This document shows, piece by piece, positions 51,860-62,054 of a DNA stretch of 64,000 nucleotides; the stretch's first letter is position 1; every line of letters starts with the position of its first letter. The stretch covers positions 6,127,500 through 6,191,499 of the forward strand of contig NC_091357.1 of assembly GCF_038502225.1 (NCBI RefSeq). Reading direction: 5' to 3'. The translations under genes were made by a program, and so were the position numbers. The notes under the pieces were generated by a model. It saw only the letters and a program-made list of their open reading frames with translations. It had not been told where the DNA came from and did not search any database. The DNA is from Cherax quadricarinatus. Lineage: Eukaryota > Arthropoda > Malacostraca > Decapoda > Parastacidae.

Positions 51860-54578
51860 TGGTTGGTCTCAGACCAGGTTCCCTGGTTGGTCTCAGACCA
51901 GGTCCCCTGGTTGGTGGTCTCAGACCAGGTCCCCTGGTTGGTGGTCTCAGACCAGGTCCCCTGGTTGATGGTCTCAGACCAGGTCCCCTGGTTGGTGGTC
52001 TCAGACCAGGTCCCCTGGTTGGTGGTCTCAGACCAGGTCCCCTGGTTGGTGGTCTCAGACCAGGTCCCCTGGTTGGTGGTCTCAGACCAGGTCCCCTGGT
52101 TGGTGGTCTCAGACCAGGTCCCCTGGTTGGTGGTCTCAGACCAGGTCCCCTGGTTGGTGGTCTCAGACCAGGTCCCCTGGTTGGTGGTCTCAGACCAGGT
52201 CCCCTGGTTGGTCTCAGACCAGGTCCCCTGGTTGGTGGTCTCAGACCAGGTCCCCTGGTTGGTGGTCTCAGACCAGGTCCCCTGGTTGATGGTCTCAGAC
52301 CAGGTCCCATGGTTGGTGGTCTCAGACCAGGTCCCCTGGTTGGTGGTCTCAGACCAGGTCCCCTGGTTGGTGGTCTCAGACCAGGTCCCCTGGTTGGTGG
52401 TCTCAGACCAGGTCCCCTGGTTGGTGGTCTCAGACCAGGTCCCCTGGTTGATGGTCTCAGACCAGGTCCCCTGGTTGATTGTCTCAGACCAGGTCCCCTG
52501 GTTGATTGTCTCAGACCAGGTCCCCTGGTTGATGGTCTCAGACCAGGTCCCCAGGTTGGTGGTCTCAGACCAGGTCCCCAGGTTGGTGGTCTCAGACCAG
52601 GTCCCCTGGTTGGTCTCAGACCAGGTCCCCTGGTTGGTCTCAGACCAGGTCCCCTGGTTGGTGGTTTCAGACCAGGTCCCCTGGTTGATGGTCTCAGACC
52701 AGGTCCCTTGGTTGGTCTCAGACCAGGTCCCCTGGTTGATGGTCTCAGACCAGGTCCCCTGGCTGATGGTCTCAGACCAGGTCCCCTGGCTGATGGTCTC
52801 AGACCAGGTCCCCTGGTTGATGGTCTCAGACCAGGTCCCCTGGTTGATGGTCTCAGACTAGGTCCCCTGGTTGATGGTCTCAGACCAGGTCCCCTGGTTG
52901 GTCTCAGACCAGGTCCCCTGGTTGATGGTCTCATACCAGGTCCCTTGGTTGATGGTCTCAGACCAGATCCCCTGGTTGGTCTCAGACCATGTCCCCTGGT
53001 TGATGGTCTCAGGCCATGTACCCTGTTTGATGGTCTCAGACCAGGTCCCCTGTTTGATGGTCTCAGACCAGGTCCCCTGTTTGATGGTCTCAGACCAGGT
53101 CCCCAGGTTGATGGTCTCAGACCAGATCCCCTGGTTGATGGTGTGTGACTAGGCCTCGTGGTTGGTCTCAGACCAGATCCCCTGGTTGGTCTCACACCAG
53201 GTCCCCAGGTTGATGGTCTCGTACCAGGTCCCCTGGTTGATGGTCTCGTACCAGGTCCCTTGGTTGATGGTCTCAGACCAGATCCCCTGGTTGGTCTGAG
53301 ACCAGATCCCCAGGTTGGTCTCAGACCATGTCCCCTGGTTGATGGTCTCAGGCCATGTCCCCTGTTTGATGGTCTCAGACCAGATCCCCAGGTTGATGGT
53401 GACTAGGCCTCGTGGTTGGTCTCAGACCAGATCCCCTGGTTGGTCTCACACCAGGTCCCCAGGTTGGTGTGTGACTAGGCCTCCTGGTTGATGGTCTCAG
53501 ACCAGGTCCCATGGTTGGTCTCAGACCAGATCCCCAGGTTGATGGTCTCAGACCAGATCCCCTGGTTGTTGGTCTCAGACCAGATCCCCTGGTTTATGGT
53601 CTCAGACCAGATCCCCAGGTTGATGGTGTGTGACTAGGCCTCGTGGTTGATGGTCTCAGACCAGATCCCCTGGTTGGTCTCAGACCAGGTCCCCTGGTTG
53701 GTCTCAGACCAGGTCCCCAGGTAGGTGTGTGACTAGGCCTCCTGGTTGGTCTCAGACCAGATCCCCTGGTTGATTGTCTCAGACCAGGTCCCCCGGTTGA
53801 TGGTCTCAGACCAGGTCCCCTGGTTGATGGTCTCAGACCAGGTCCCATGGTTGGTCTCAGACCAGATCCCCAGGTTGATCTCAGACCAGGTCCCCAGATT
53901 GATGGTCTCAGACCAGGTTCCCAGATTGGTCTCAGACCACGTCCTCAGGTTCTCAGACCAGGTCCCCTGGTTGGTCTCAGACCAGGTCCCCTGGTTGATC
54001 GTCTCAGACCAGGTCCCCAGTTTGGTCTCAGACCAGGTCCCCTGGTTGATCGTCTCAGACCAGGTCCCCAGTTTGGTCTCAGACCAGGTTCCCAGGTTGG
54101 TCCCAGACCAGGTCCCCAGATTGGTCTCAGACCACGTCCCCATGTTGGTCTCAGACCAGGTCCCCTGGTTGATGGTCTCAGACCAGGTCCCCTGGCTGAT
54201 GGTCTCAGACCAAGTCCCCAGTTTGGTCTCAGACCAGGTTCCCAGTTTGGTCTCAGACCAGGTCCCCAGATTGGTCTCAGACCACGTCCCCATGTTGATG
54301 GTCTCAGACCAGGTCCCCTGGCTGATGGTCTCAGACCAGGTCCCCTGGTTGGTCTCAGACCAGATCCCTGGTTTATGGTCTCGGACCAGATCCCCAGGTT
54401 GATGGTGTGTGACTAGGCCTGGTTTATGGTCTCAGACCAGGTCCTCCGGTTGGTCTCAGACCAGGTCCCCCGGTTGATGGTCTCAGACCAGGTCCTCCGG
54501 TTGGTCTCAGACCAGGTCCTCCGGTTGGTCTCAGACCAGGTCCTCCGGTTGGTCTCAGACCAGGTCCCCTGGTTGATG
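51860..54578 (+). repeat. 27/24-bp minisatellite (about 100 copies)
   Basis: Unit GGTGGTCTCAGACCAGGTCC then CCTGGTT, with 24-base forms lacking one GGT. Each unit contains the dyads GGTCT-C-AGACC and ACCAGG-TCC-CCTGGT. The first 1 kb is regular; from ~52950 onward units vary more and include a marker GTGTGTGACTAGGCCT at 53145, 53400, 53470, 53630, 53725 and 54400. Both unit lengths are multiples of three, so frames of 458 and 429 codons stay open on both strands. Confidence 0.97.
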
Positions 54579-54796
54579 GCCTGTTTCAAAGCCATCTCTT
54601 TTATTTTGGACTCTCCCCTATCATTATGAAACATGTCATGTAGTCTACCTGGACTTGTATAACAGTTGTACTAGCAATGTGTCCAAGAAATTCTGAAGTT
54701 ATATTAGGCAAGGGAGTTTCTTGACTGGTGTTCACTATTACACTACCTAACTTTCCTTAACTTAAGCATTCTGTGAATTCATAAAATCATTAGTAG
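54579..54796. other. No recognisable feature
   Basis: Short unique-looking sequence between the 27-bp array and a hairpin. Confidence 0.5.
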
Positions 54797-54837
54797 CACA
54801 ATAAACTAGTCACCGAAGTGGCTAGTTTATTGTGCAC
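54797..54837. repeat. Hairpin built from half-units of the 41-bp satellite
   Basis: GCACAATAAACTAGTCAC and its complement GTGGCTAGTTTATTGTGC flank CGAA. GCACAATAAACTAGCCAC is also part of the 41-bp unit at 19575-22320, over 30 kb away. Confidence 0.7.
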
Positions 54838-55030
54838 TCCATATCCAGTTGTGATGAATGGTTTGAAAAACCGACAAGTTGAAGATTGAGACACTTATGC
54901 AGCATATGGGAATCTTTATTCAGGAAACGTTTCGCCACAGTGGCTTCATCAGCCACTGTGTGGCGAAACGTTTCCTGAATAAAGATTCCCATATGCTGCA
55001 TAAGTGTCTCAATCTTCAACTCCATATCCA
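54836..55030. mobile_element. Short foldback element (GCCAC family), 12-14-bp target duplication
   Basis: ACTCCATATCCA at 54836-54847 and 55019-55030. Head hairpin GGTTTGAAAAACCGACA at 54860. Minus and plus cores (GAAACGTTTCC with GCCAC hairpin) are fused at CTTCATCAGCCACTG (54945-54959), so one CTGATGA box serves as the turning point; internal arms are deleted relative to the 20811 element. Confidence 0.87.
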
Positions 55031-55039
55031 TTTTGTGGA

Positions 55040-55560
55040 GGGTAGCGCAAGAGCACATGGTTACACAAAAGGCCCAGGAACTAGACCCCATAAAGGTTTA
55101 CAGGAATGAGTTGAGTGTTCAGTCTTGTACTAAATCAGCAATGTTATAGACACATGGGCAACACTTGGGTATCTTTATGATGAAGACATGTTAAAATCCA
55201 GTACCTTTTTTTTTTAATTTGAATATGGATGTCATGGATCTGAGGCAGTGGAAGATAAGAGAATCAGTCCCTCAGCCTTGATGGAAAGTATGTTCATTCT
55301 CATAGCCTGGATCAATATGAAGCAGAGTCAGTAATATAATGATACGTGTAAATTATAGCTTAAGTGCCGAGGACAACACAAAAGTTCGTACAAAAGTTGA
55401 TTATCATGCCCGTGAAGTACACACTGCAGGGTCTCTCTTCTCATAATACTCAAAGTAGAGCATTCATTGTACATCTGGAAATGCACTGCCTCAGGTGCTG
55501 CAGTCAGGGCTGATCGTTCACAACTTTGTGAGAATTTTTTTATTAATGTTTCCTGCTAGA
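55040..55560. other. Decayed foldback half; rest unassigned
   Basis: GACACATGGGCAACACTTGG ... TATCTTTATGATGAAGAC and AATCAGTCCCTCAGCCTTGA at 55150-55290 follow the left-arm order of the foldback family, with the core replaced by T-rich sequence. 55310-55560 shows nothing recognised. Confidence 0.45.
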
Positions 55561-55589
55561 CTCTCACACACGGGTAATGAAGGCCACTG

Positions 55590-55844
55590 ATGCTTCCTTT
55601 ATCTTGTACTCGGGCAATTATTCTACATGAATACATTGGTAAGCTCTCAGTCACTGCCCAAAAGGATTTAATGACGAACAGTATATTAGGTACAGTCTCG
55701 CCTATTTTATCAGGAATTGGCACCCGTTCACATTATCTTGAATTTTTCAATAATCACATGTTTGATGCCTTTCTACAAGATGAAGAAAAAATCAACATAG
55801 AGGGAAGTTTTCTCCCAAAAGTTCTTGAACTTTTGGACATTTAA
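55590..55844 (+). other. 84-codon open frame of unknown nature
   Basis: The frame MLPLSCTRAIILHEYIGKLS ... ELLDI is not built of repeats and has normal composition, but I do not recognise it. It ends beside the integrase relic on the opposite strand and may be part of another dead element. Confidence 0.3.
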
Positions 55845-55879
55845 AAATGTATTGAGGACAACTTGGGTGTCCTTTCTGC

Positions 55880-56430
55880 AAACAGGATGCACACTGTTGC
55901 AGCTACTTCACTCTTTATTTTTTTTGCAGTTTTAAGCCAGAACTTCGTTCTAGCCTGTCTGACACTGCAACTTTTACCCGGGTGAAGCTACATCTGGTAA
56001 GTCGTGCATCACTTCTACCTGTACCTGATATCAAGAATTTTGGAATTATTAGTCGGTGAATGACTCTCCCAGGATCCATTAGTCTTGCAACTTGCCACAG
56101 CAAACCTTGACACATTACCGAGTTTCCCAACAGCACGGGAGATATGACTCGCAGGATGGCAACCTTTTCTTTGTCAGGAACTTAATCACAGGGAACAAAA
56201 TTGGATCTTCACGTTGGACTTTTTGAGTTTGCTCAGAGGTGAAAGGTCCGAGCTGCTTCAGTGGTGAAAGGGGAATCATTTCAACAAAAGCTTCGTCTAT
56301 AGAAGTCATAAGCAAATTAATTTTGCTTCCCCGGGGTCAGGATCAGTGTAGATTGATTACCATCCATCATGCTTTTCTGAAAGCTGCTTGGTCACGAGCA
56401 GTAAAGTCAGGGGCAGCTGGTAAATGTAAA
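55880..56430 (-). pseudogene. Ty3/Gypsy-like pol relic (upstream of and into the integrase zinc region)
   Basis: Minus-strand frames give GPFTSEQTQKVQREDPILFP then VIKFLTKKRLP, a typical spacer before integrase (QxxDP...VIxFL...LP). Next is CQGLLWQVARLMDPGRVIHR then LIIPKFLI, and after a frameshift VEVMHDLPDVASPG, matching the integrase LLWR..., LVIP..L and ...HD.P.AGHPG order. Several stops and shifts; no catalytic core was recognised. Could also be another LTR-class element. Confidence 0.5.
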
Positions 56431-56734
56431 TCATGATAGGTTACTCGTAAATAATGTCACGGAAGTGACCTAGGGCCCAGACACTGACTAAGGCTTTCTT
56501 GGTCAATGAATAATTCTTTTCAGCTGCGGTAAGGACTCTACTAGCATAAACTATTAGCTTTTACTTCCCATTTGTTGCTTGAAACTTCAACATCAATTAC
56601 ATTGATGTGACTTGCATTGATTAAGGTGATCGCTTTAAAACAGGTGTTGATGTTAATTTATTCGTGAGTGGTTGTAATGCCCTCTTTTACTTGTATAACT
56701 AATTAAGGCAATACAGTCGCAAACAGGCGATCTT
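56431..56734. other. No recognisable feature
   Basis: Possible continuation of the LTR-element relic on the minus strand, but no motif can be shown. Confidence 0.4.
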
Positions 56735-57085
56735 AATAATGCAAAACAAGCCACATGGGAATGGAAATCTTTACCCATAGGTCTTTCGCGCACTCGTGCA
56801 TCGTCAGGAGTTATGCAGTGTTTCAAGACAGCAACAGATAATTGAAATTCTGTGAGTCAAGGCAGAAGAACATAGAGGAACACTGCAACAGGCCTACTGA
56901 CCCATACTAGGCAGGTATCATGACACACTGTCATGGGTCGCCAATGATACCTTCTGCCTTGCCTCAGAGAATTTTCCCTCCTATCTGTTGCTGTCTTGCA
57001 ACATTTCATAGCTCCTGGCAAAGCACGAGTGTGAGAAACATCTAGGGCTAAATATTTCCATTCCCAAGTGGCTTGTTCTACATAT
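56735..57085. mobile_element. Foldback element, family with CTGACGA...CGAAAGAC core, split by a CR1 3' end
   Basis: Arms AAGCCACATGGGAATGGAAA and TTTCCATTCCCAAGTGGCTT. Minus core 56781-56807: CTGACGA, hairpin TGCA-CGAG-TGCG, CGAAAGACC. The plus arm core is decayed (GAGAAACATC). Between the arms is a CR1-like 3' end in reverse (56868-56930: AACATAGAGGAACACTGCAA, CAGGCCTACTGACCCATACT). Second case here of a CR1 insertion in a foldback element. Confidence 0.75.
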
Positions 57086-57475
57086 CAAATTAAATGGACC
57101 ATCTGTCTTAAAGTAATTGAATCATTGGTGTGGCCGATGAAGTCACTTGTGATGGTTGTGTTAGGGAACTAAGCTGTCTCTGATGGTCCCATCTTTCATG
57201 TACACTCCAGTGAATTCCTAAATACCTCTGATCTTCTCAGAGATCGGCGAGCTTTTTCGGGTTTTACCCAAAAGCAAATTTGCGTACAGCTAAATTCTCC
57301 ACTAAGACTTAAATCCTAATCCGTTGTACATTATTGTCAACTTAAGAAATGCTCCCTGCAAATCAGGTTTTTTAATTTTATTAAGAAACTAAAAAAAATT
57401 GTTTGGAGAAGTATTACTTTCATAATTTTTACCTCATTTGGGGTAATTTACCCCCGGTTCCCCGACCTGGGTTAT
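57086..57475. other. No recognisable gene
   Basis: AT-leaning DNA with no family resemblance. Confidence 0.5.
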
Positions 57476-57479
57476 ACAT

Positions 57480-57590
57480 CAGTGGAAGACCTGCCCAACT
57501 CTCCCTCGGTCTGTGCCGGTAGGTGACTCGGGCCTGCCTCGCATGGGCCAGTAGGTCTGTTGCAGTGCTTCTTTCATATGTTTTTAGTCT
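57480..57590 (+). mobile_element. CR1-like LINE 3' end
   Basis: GACTCGGGCCTGCCTCGCATGGGCC, in part identical to 31126-31145, then AGTAGGTCTGTTGCAGTGCTTC and TTTCATATGTTTTTAG. About 110 bases, coding lost. Confidence 0.65.
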
Positions 57591-57638
57591 TATGACTGAG
57601 TAATCTACAGTGAATTGACCAGACGGAACCTTGTAATT

Positions 57639-57816
57639 ACTCTGTATGAATAACAAAAAAGGCACAATACCGTGACTGGAACGATACACAAATAACCCGC
57701 ACATAAAAGAGAGAAGCTTACGACGACGTTTCGGTCCGACTTGGACCATTGACAAAGTCACACTCAGTAAGCTTCTCTCTTTTATGTGCGGGTTATTTGT
57801 GTATGACTCTGTATGA
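57639..57816. mobile_element. PLE terminal-repeat foldback (GGTCC-GGACC family) with 11-bp target duplication
   Basis: ACTCTGTATGA at 57639-57649 and 57806-57816. It starts GGCACAATACCGTGACTGGA (head), left arm CACAAATAACCCGCACATAA, mirrored at 57780-57803. The minus core 57725-57757 gives TTTGTCAAT, GGTCC-AAGTC-GGACC, GAAACGTCGTCG. Its sequence equals the 3' end of the PLE at 10680-10790, so this is a stand-alone terminal repeat of that PLE type. Confidence 0.88.
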
Positions 57817-57829
57817 TCCTGTGTTCCCA

Positions 57830-58145
57830 ATTTACACAAAATATGAAGATAAAATAGTTTACTTGGAGAGGGTTTTTTGGGGGTCAACGCCCGCCGCGAC
57901 CCGGTCTGAAAAAATTTTCATTGTGCTGCTTGTTTCCCCTCGTACCGGGATATCTTAGTATTGTTCAGACTTCATATGTAATTTGCAGTTATCGCTGATC
58001 CCTCTAAATTTCACCCGAAAACCCCTCCGTGATCATTTTTTTTTTCATCTCGCTGAGTAAACAGTTTGCTGGCTGGTGTGTTTGTTCATGTTATTGTTGG
58101 TATTGCTGGAGGGCGTGGCTATCAGTTGCAGGAGTTGAGCTCTGT
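57830..58145. other. Unassigned; GC-rich stretch with GTCAACGCCCGCCGCGACC
   Basis: 57875-57905 resembles, in reverse, the CGGGGGCGTTGACCCC repeat end seen at 28590. No gene recognised. Confidence 0.4.
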
Positions 58146-58149
58146 CTTG

Positions 58150-58650
58150 CTCTGTGTTTGTAGTAGACTTTATCTCATTCTGTGCTTGTCGACTTGTCTC
58201 ATTCTGTGCTTGCCGGTTTGTCTCGTTCTCTGCTTGTCGACTTGCCTCATTCTGTGCTTGCCCGTTTGTCTCGTTCTCTGCTGTCGACTTGTCTCATTCT
58301 GTGCTTGCCGGTTTTGTCTCGTTCTCTGCTTGTCGATTTGTCTCATTCTGTGCTTGCCGGTTTTGTCTCGTTCTCTGCTTGTCGATTTGTCTCATTCTGT
58401 GCTTGCCGGTTTGTCTCGTTCTCTGCTGTCGACTTGTCTCATTCTGTGCTTGCCGGTTTGTCTCGTTCTCTGCTGTCGACTTGTCTCATTCTGTGCTTGC
58501 CGGTTTTGTCTCGTTCTCTGCTTGTCGATTTGTCTCATTCTGTGCTTGCCGGTTTTGTCTCGTTCTGTGCTTGTCGACTTATCTCATTTTGTGCTTGTCA
58601 ACTTGTATCGTTCTGTGCTTGCCGACTTGTCTCGTTCGGTGTTGTCGTAC
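58150..58650 (+). repeat. Degenerate ~47-bp (2 x 23-24) minisatellite
   Basis: Alternating half-units GACTTGTCTCATTCTGTGCT and GCCGGTTTGTCTCGTTCTCT, about ten double units, with length wobble of 1-3 bases. Leu/Cys/Ser-rich frames of 160-318 codons are artefacts. Confidence 0.93.
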
Positions 58651-59025
58651 AGCAGTTTCTGTCTTGCTAGCAATCTATTCTGCAGTGCTCTCTCTTACTC
58701 CAGGACCCCTGCCAAAATATTACCAGCCTGGATCCTTTCTCTCCTTAATTCCTCCTCCTCCTCAGTTTTTCTCCTTTCTCTTCCACTCTTCAATCTCTTC
58801 TCGCTCTCTCCCTCTCCCTGTTCACTTCCTTTTTCCTCTTCTTTCCCCTGTTTCTTCTGTTTCTTTTACCCTCTCTTCTTACCTCCTCCCTCCTCCTCCC
58901 TTAATTCCAACGTTACCGTCTCGTTGTCTTGCTTTCATTGTATCTTCAGTTTCCCCTGGCCTCCTCGTCACTATACATTTACCTCCTCTTTCGCCTCTCT
59001 CTCTAGTATATTTCCCCAATAGTGC
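58651..59025. repeat. Pyrimidine-rich region
   Basis: CTCCTCCTCCTC, TTTCTTTC and CTCTCTCC runs without a constant period. Confidence 0.7.
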
Positions 59026-59029
59026 TCTC

Positions 59030-59145
59030 AGAAGACTATTTCCCTGATAGTGAACTCGGGAGACTATTTCCCTGATAGTGAACTCGGGAGACTATTTCCC
59101 TGATAGTGAACTCGGGAGACTATTTCCCTGATAGTGAACCCAATA
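59030..59145 (+). repeat. 28-bp tandem repeat (about 4 copies)
   Basis: Unit core GACTATTTCCCTGATAGTGA then ACTCGGGA. Confidence 0.93.
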
Positions 59146-59444
59146 AATTATTTTCCTAACAGTTACTGAATTCGTTACAATTTATTTTCCTAGTAAAAAA
59201 GAGTGCATTCCGTGGAAGAGGGAGCTACTCGGGCATGATACCATGAGCGGAAGGTCGATACTCCTACCTGACAACATTGCCTCTTGGTCTTGGTTGAGGT
59301 CATAAAGACACGCGAGTCCCAGCTTAGGCTGGCACCAACCTTAATTAAAATAATAATCTTTATAAAATCGGAGCCTGTTAATTAATTCTTATTTTTGTTC
59401 GTGTGAATGTGAACTTGGACGAACCAATGTTTTGAATGTTTTAA
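59146..59444. other. No recognisable feature
   Basis: Short mixed sequence; nothing assigned. Confidence 0.5.
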
Positions 59445-59446
59445 TT

Positions 59447-59449
<3 letters not shown>

Positions 59450-59530
<81 letters not shown>
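59450..59530. repeat. (GT)n microsatellite
   Basis: About 40 GT dinucleotides passing directly into ACTCGCC, the reverse of the LINE tail end GGCGAGTACACAC. Confidence 0.96.
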
Positions 59531-59532
<2 letters not shown>

Positions 59533-59748
59533 CGCCTAATCGTGGTTGCAAGGGTCGAGACTCAGCTCCTGGCCCCGCCTCTTCACTGATCGCTACTAGG
59601 TCCTCTCTCCCCTGGTCCATGAGCTTTATCACACCTCGTCTTTAAAGCTATGTATAGTTCCTGCCTCCACTACATCACTTGCTACACTATTTCACTTCCT
59701 GACTACTCTATGACTGAAGAAATACTTCCTAACATCCCTCTGACTCGT
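59530..59748 (-). pseudogene. CR1-like LINE 3' end, minus strand
   Basis: Minus strand: [15 protein letters not shown] ... VEAG..YS, stop region, GAGGCGGGGCCAGGAGCTGA and TTAGGCGAGTACAC into (CA)n. Its inner edge meets a second GT tract at 59748, so GT lies on both sides, as at 28126-28435. Confidence 0.8.
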
Positions 59749-59832
59749 GTGTGTGTGTATTTGTGTGTGTGTGTATTTGTGTGTGTGTGTATTTGTGTGT
59801 GTGTATTCGTGTGTGTGTGTGTATTCTCTCAT
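59748..59832. repeat. (GT)n with TATTTGTG interruptions
   Basis: Four GTGTGTGTGTATTTGT-like units of 18-20 bases. Confidence 0.92.
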
Positions 59833-60545
59833 AGGCTCGCCTATTTTTGGTAGCAAGGGTCGAGTCTCCGCTCCTGGCTTTGTGAGTCCTATTATTTCTC
59901 TACTAAGCTGTGTGGATCCTTCCTCTGCCACTTGTGTTATCCTCGTCGTTCCACTTCTTGACCATCCTGAGGGCTGAAGAAATGTTTCCTAACATACCTA
60001 TGAATTGTTTTTAACCTTCCAGCTGTGACCTTGTGTGCCTGATTCACGCCTCTCAGCCTGTTCCTATGCACTCCATCCATTCCACTCAGTTGTTATCAGG
60101 TTTAGCTCCTTGAGCCTATCCTCATAGTTCGTATCAGCTCCGTGACTAGTCGCGTTGCAAACCTCTGCACTTTTTCCAGTTTCTTGACCTGCCTAATCAG
60201 GTGTGGGTTCCACACTGGTGCTGCATACTCCAAGACGAATCGCACGTGTCTTACACAGTGTTATGAATGACTCCTTGTTCGGTTTTCTAAAAGCTAACCT
60301 TAGATTTGCTGCTGCAGTTATTCAACTGAATAACTTTGCTCACCCCAAGATCCTTCTCGTTGAGGGAGGTTTGCAGTCTTTGTCTCCCCTCCCCTCCTAA
60401 GCCTGTACTCCGTTGCTGATTTTCTTTGCCCTTCCCCGATTTTCAAAACTGCGTTTGCTGAGGTTAAACTCGAATAGCCACTTGCGGTCCAGTCCTACAG
60501 GTTGTCCAGATATATTTGTAGTCTTAACTGGTTTGCTTTTGATTG
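59833..60545 (-). pseudogene. CR1-like LINE, degraded C-terminal half
   Basis: On the minus strand, across frames: WLFEFNLSK..., NEKDLGVSKVIQLNNCSS, then WNPHLIRQVKKLEKVQRFAT, RLVTEL, RLRGVNQAHKVTAGRLK, HRYVRKHFFSPQ. Matches the CR1 order DLGV, LEYAAPVW-P, LE-VQRRAT, RRLRGDLI, RK-FFS. Ends in a tail with AGGAGCGGAGACTCGACCCT. Broken throughout; it is more diverged than the copy at 59530. Confidence 0.75.
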
Positions 60546-60930
60546 TGTATATACGTATGTATGTATTCATGCATGTTTGTCAGTGTAGTCATGTGTGTGT
60601 ACACACACCTATATGGCATGTACTCGTGTGCTCTCCTGTGTACACTTTCGTATATCACATGTATGTACTGACATGTACTCGTATACCCACTCAAAGTATT
60701 TAATCTGTAAGTACTCGTGTAGTCATATTTGTGCAGTCTTGTAAATACTTGTATGTGATTCACATGTGTACTCTGTTGTGTGTACTCGCATGTATGTAGT
60801 CAAGTTTGTACTCATGTTTGCTCTCTGGTATTTACTCTCAAATATTCACTTGTTTGTACTCTCATGTATGTACTCGCATATGCACGTATGTATTCGTGTT
60901 AGTGTGGAATGAGCTCCAGCTCCTGGGCTG
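60546..60930. repeat. Degenerate ATGTACTCGTATG-rich low-complexity tract
   Basis: Irregular TGTACTCRTRTGT iterations, alternating purine-pyrimidine in parts. No fixed period. Confidence 0.7.
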
Positions 60931-61200
60931 TACTCCGTGCGTACACCCACGTTTGAACTCCTGTATGCGTGTTGTATGACCTGCTCGTACATTTGGTGCG
61001 GTCAATGCACTGTTATCGTGTCAGCTAGTGTGTTCACTGTATTCTGAAGAACATGTAGAGTGAGTGAGTGAGTGAGTGAGAGTGAGTTAACCATATTTTT
61101 ATTTTTGAGTGATGAACGTACTACTATTATTAATGCACGACTCTTATTGCACGACTCTTAATAATGTTCTGTTGTTTTTTCATTGTTTATTATGTTAAGT
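60931..61200. other. No gene; short (GAGT)n and ACGACTCTTATTGC duplication
   Basis: GTGAGTGAGTGAGTGAG at 61061-61080 and a doubled GCACGACTCTTA unit at 61135-61160. Confidence 0.6.
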
Positions 61201-61204
61201 TATA

Positions 61205-61815
61205 AGTGTTCCCAGCAGATTACTTTGAACACTAGAATCCCAGCAGATTACTTTGAACACTAGAATCCCAGCAGATTACTTTGAACACTAGAATCCCAGC
61301 AGATTACTTTGAACACTAGAATCCCAGCAGACTACTTTGAACACTAGAATCCCAGCAGATTACTTTGAACACTAGAATCCCAGCAGATTACTTTGAACGC
61401 TAGAATCCCAGCAGATTACTTTGAACGCTAGAATCCCAGCAGATTACTTTGAACGCTAGAATTCCAGCAGATTACTTTGAACACTAGAATCCCAGCAAAT
61501 TACTTTGAACCAAAAAATGCCAGCAGATTACTTTTGAACACTAGAATCCTAAAAGATTACTTTGAACAAGAGAATCACAGCAGATTACGTTGAATACAAG
61601 AATCACAGCAGATCATTTCATAAATAGATTTCTCTTAACACTCAGCTCTCAGCGGATTACTTTGAATACAAAAATCCCAGCAGATTACTTTGAATACAAA
61701 AATCCCAGCAGATTACTTTGAAAATGCTAACAAAATTTCGCCATACTCACTAGATAACTTTGAAGATCAGAATCCCAGCAGATTACTTTGAACACAAAAA
61801 TCACGTTACTTTCCC
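61205..61815 (+). repeat. 28-bp minisatellite (about 14 regular copies plus decayed units)
   Basis: Unit CAGCAGATTACTTTGAACAC then TAGAATCC. Regular to ~61500, then increasingly mutated with AATACAAAAATCCCAGCAG forms up to 61815. Confidence 0.94.
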
Positions 61816-61953
61816 AGACAAATTATTTCGAAAACAGAAATTCATTATTGAAAGAAAGCTTAATATTACAACACAAAAAACTCTATATCGTTAATGAAAG
61901 GAATTAACATTTTTTTAATCCCATTTAAGCATTTCAAATGACATTTAAATACT

Positions 61954-61986
61954 GTAAATGTCGAGCATTTGAAATGCTCGACATTT
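61954..61986. repeat. Perfect 15-bp palindrome with AT-rich surround
   Basis: AAATGTCGAGCATTT, G, AAATGCTCGACATTT. Outer sequence (AGCATTTCAAATGACATTTA) partly repeats the same words. Confidence 0.85.
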
Positions 61987-62054
61987 AGTAGCATTTAAAG
62001 TTCTTTCATTACTTAGTGTCATCTGTTTTGTACTGAATTATAAACTGGTTATGA

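Noticed and set aside
51819..53195. 458- and 429-codon frames on opposite strands ([18 protein letters not shown])
   Set aside because: The 27- and 24-bp units are multiples of three, so frames remain open on both strands. Collagen-like appearance is coincidental.
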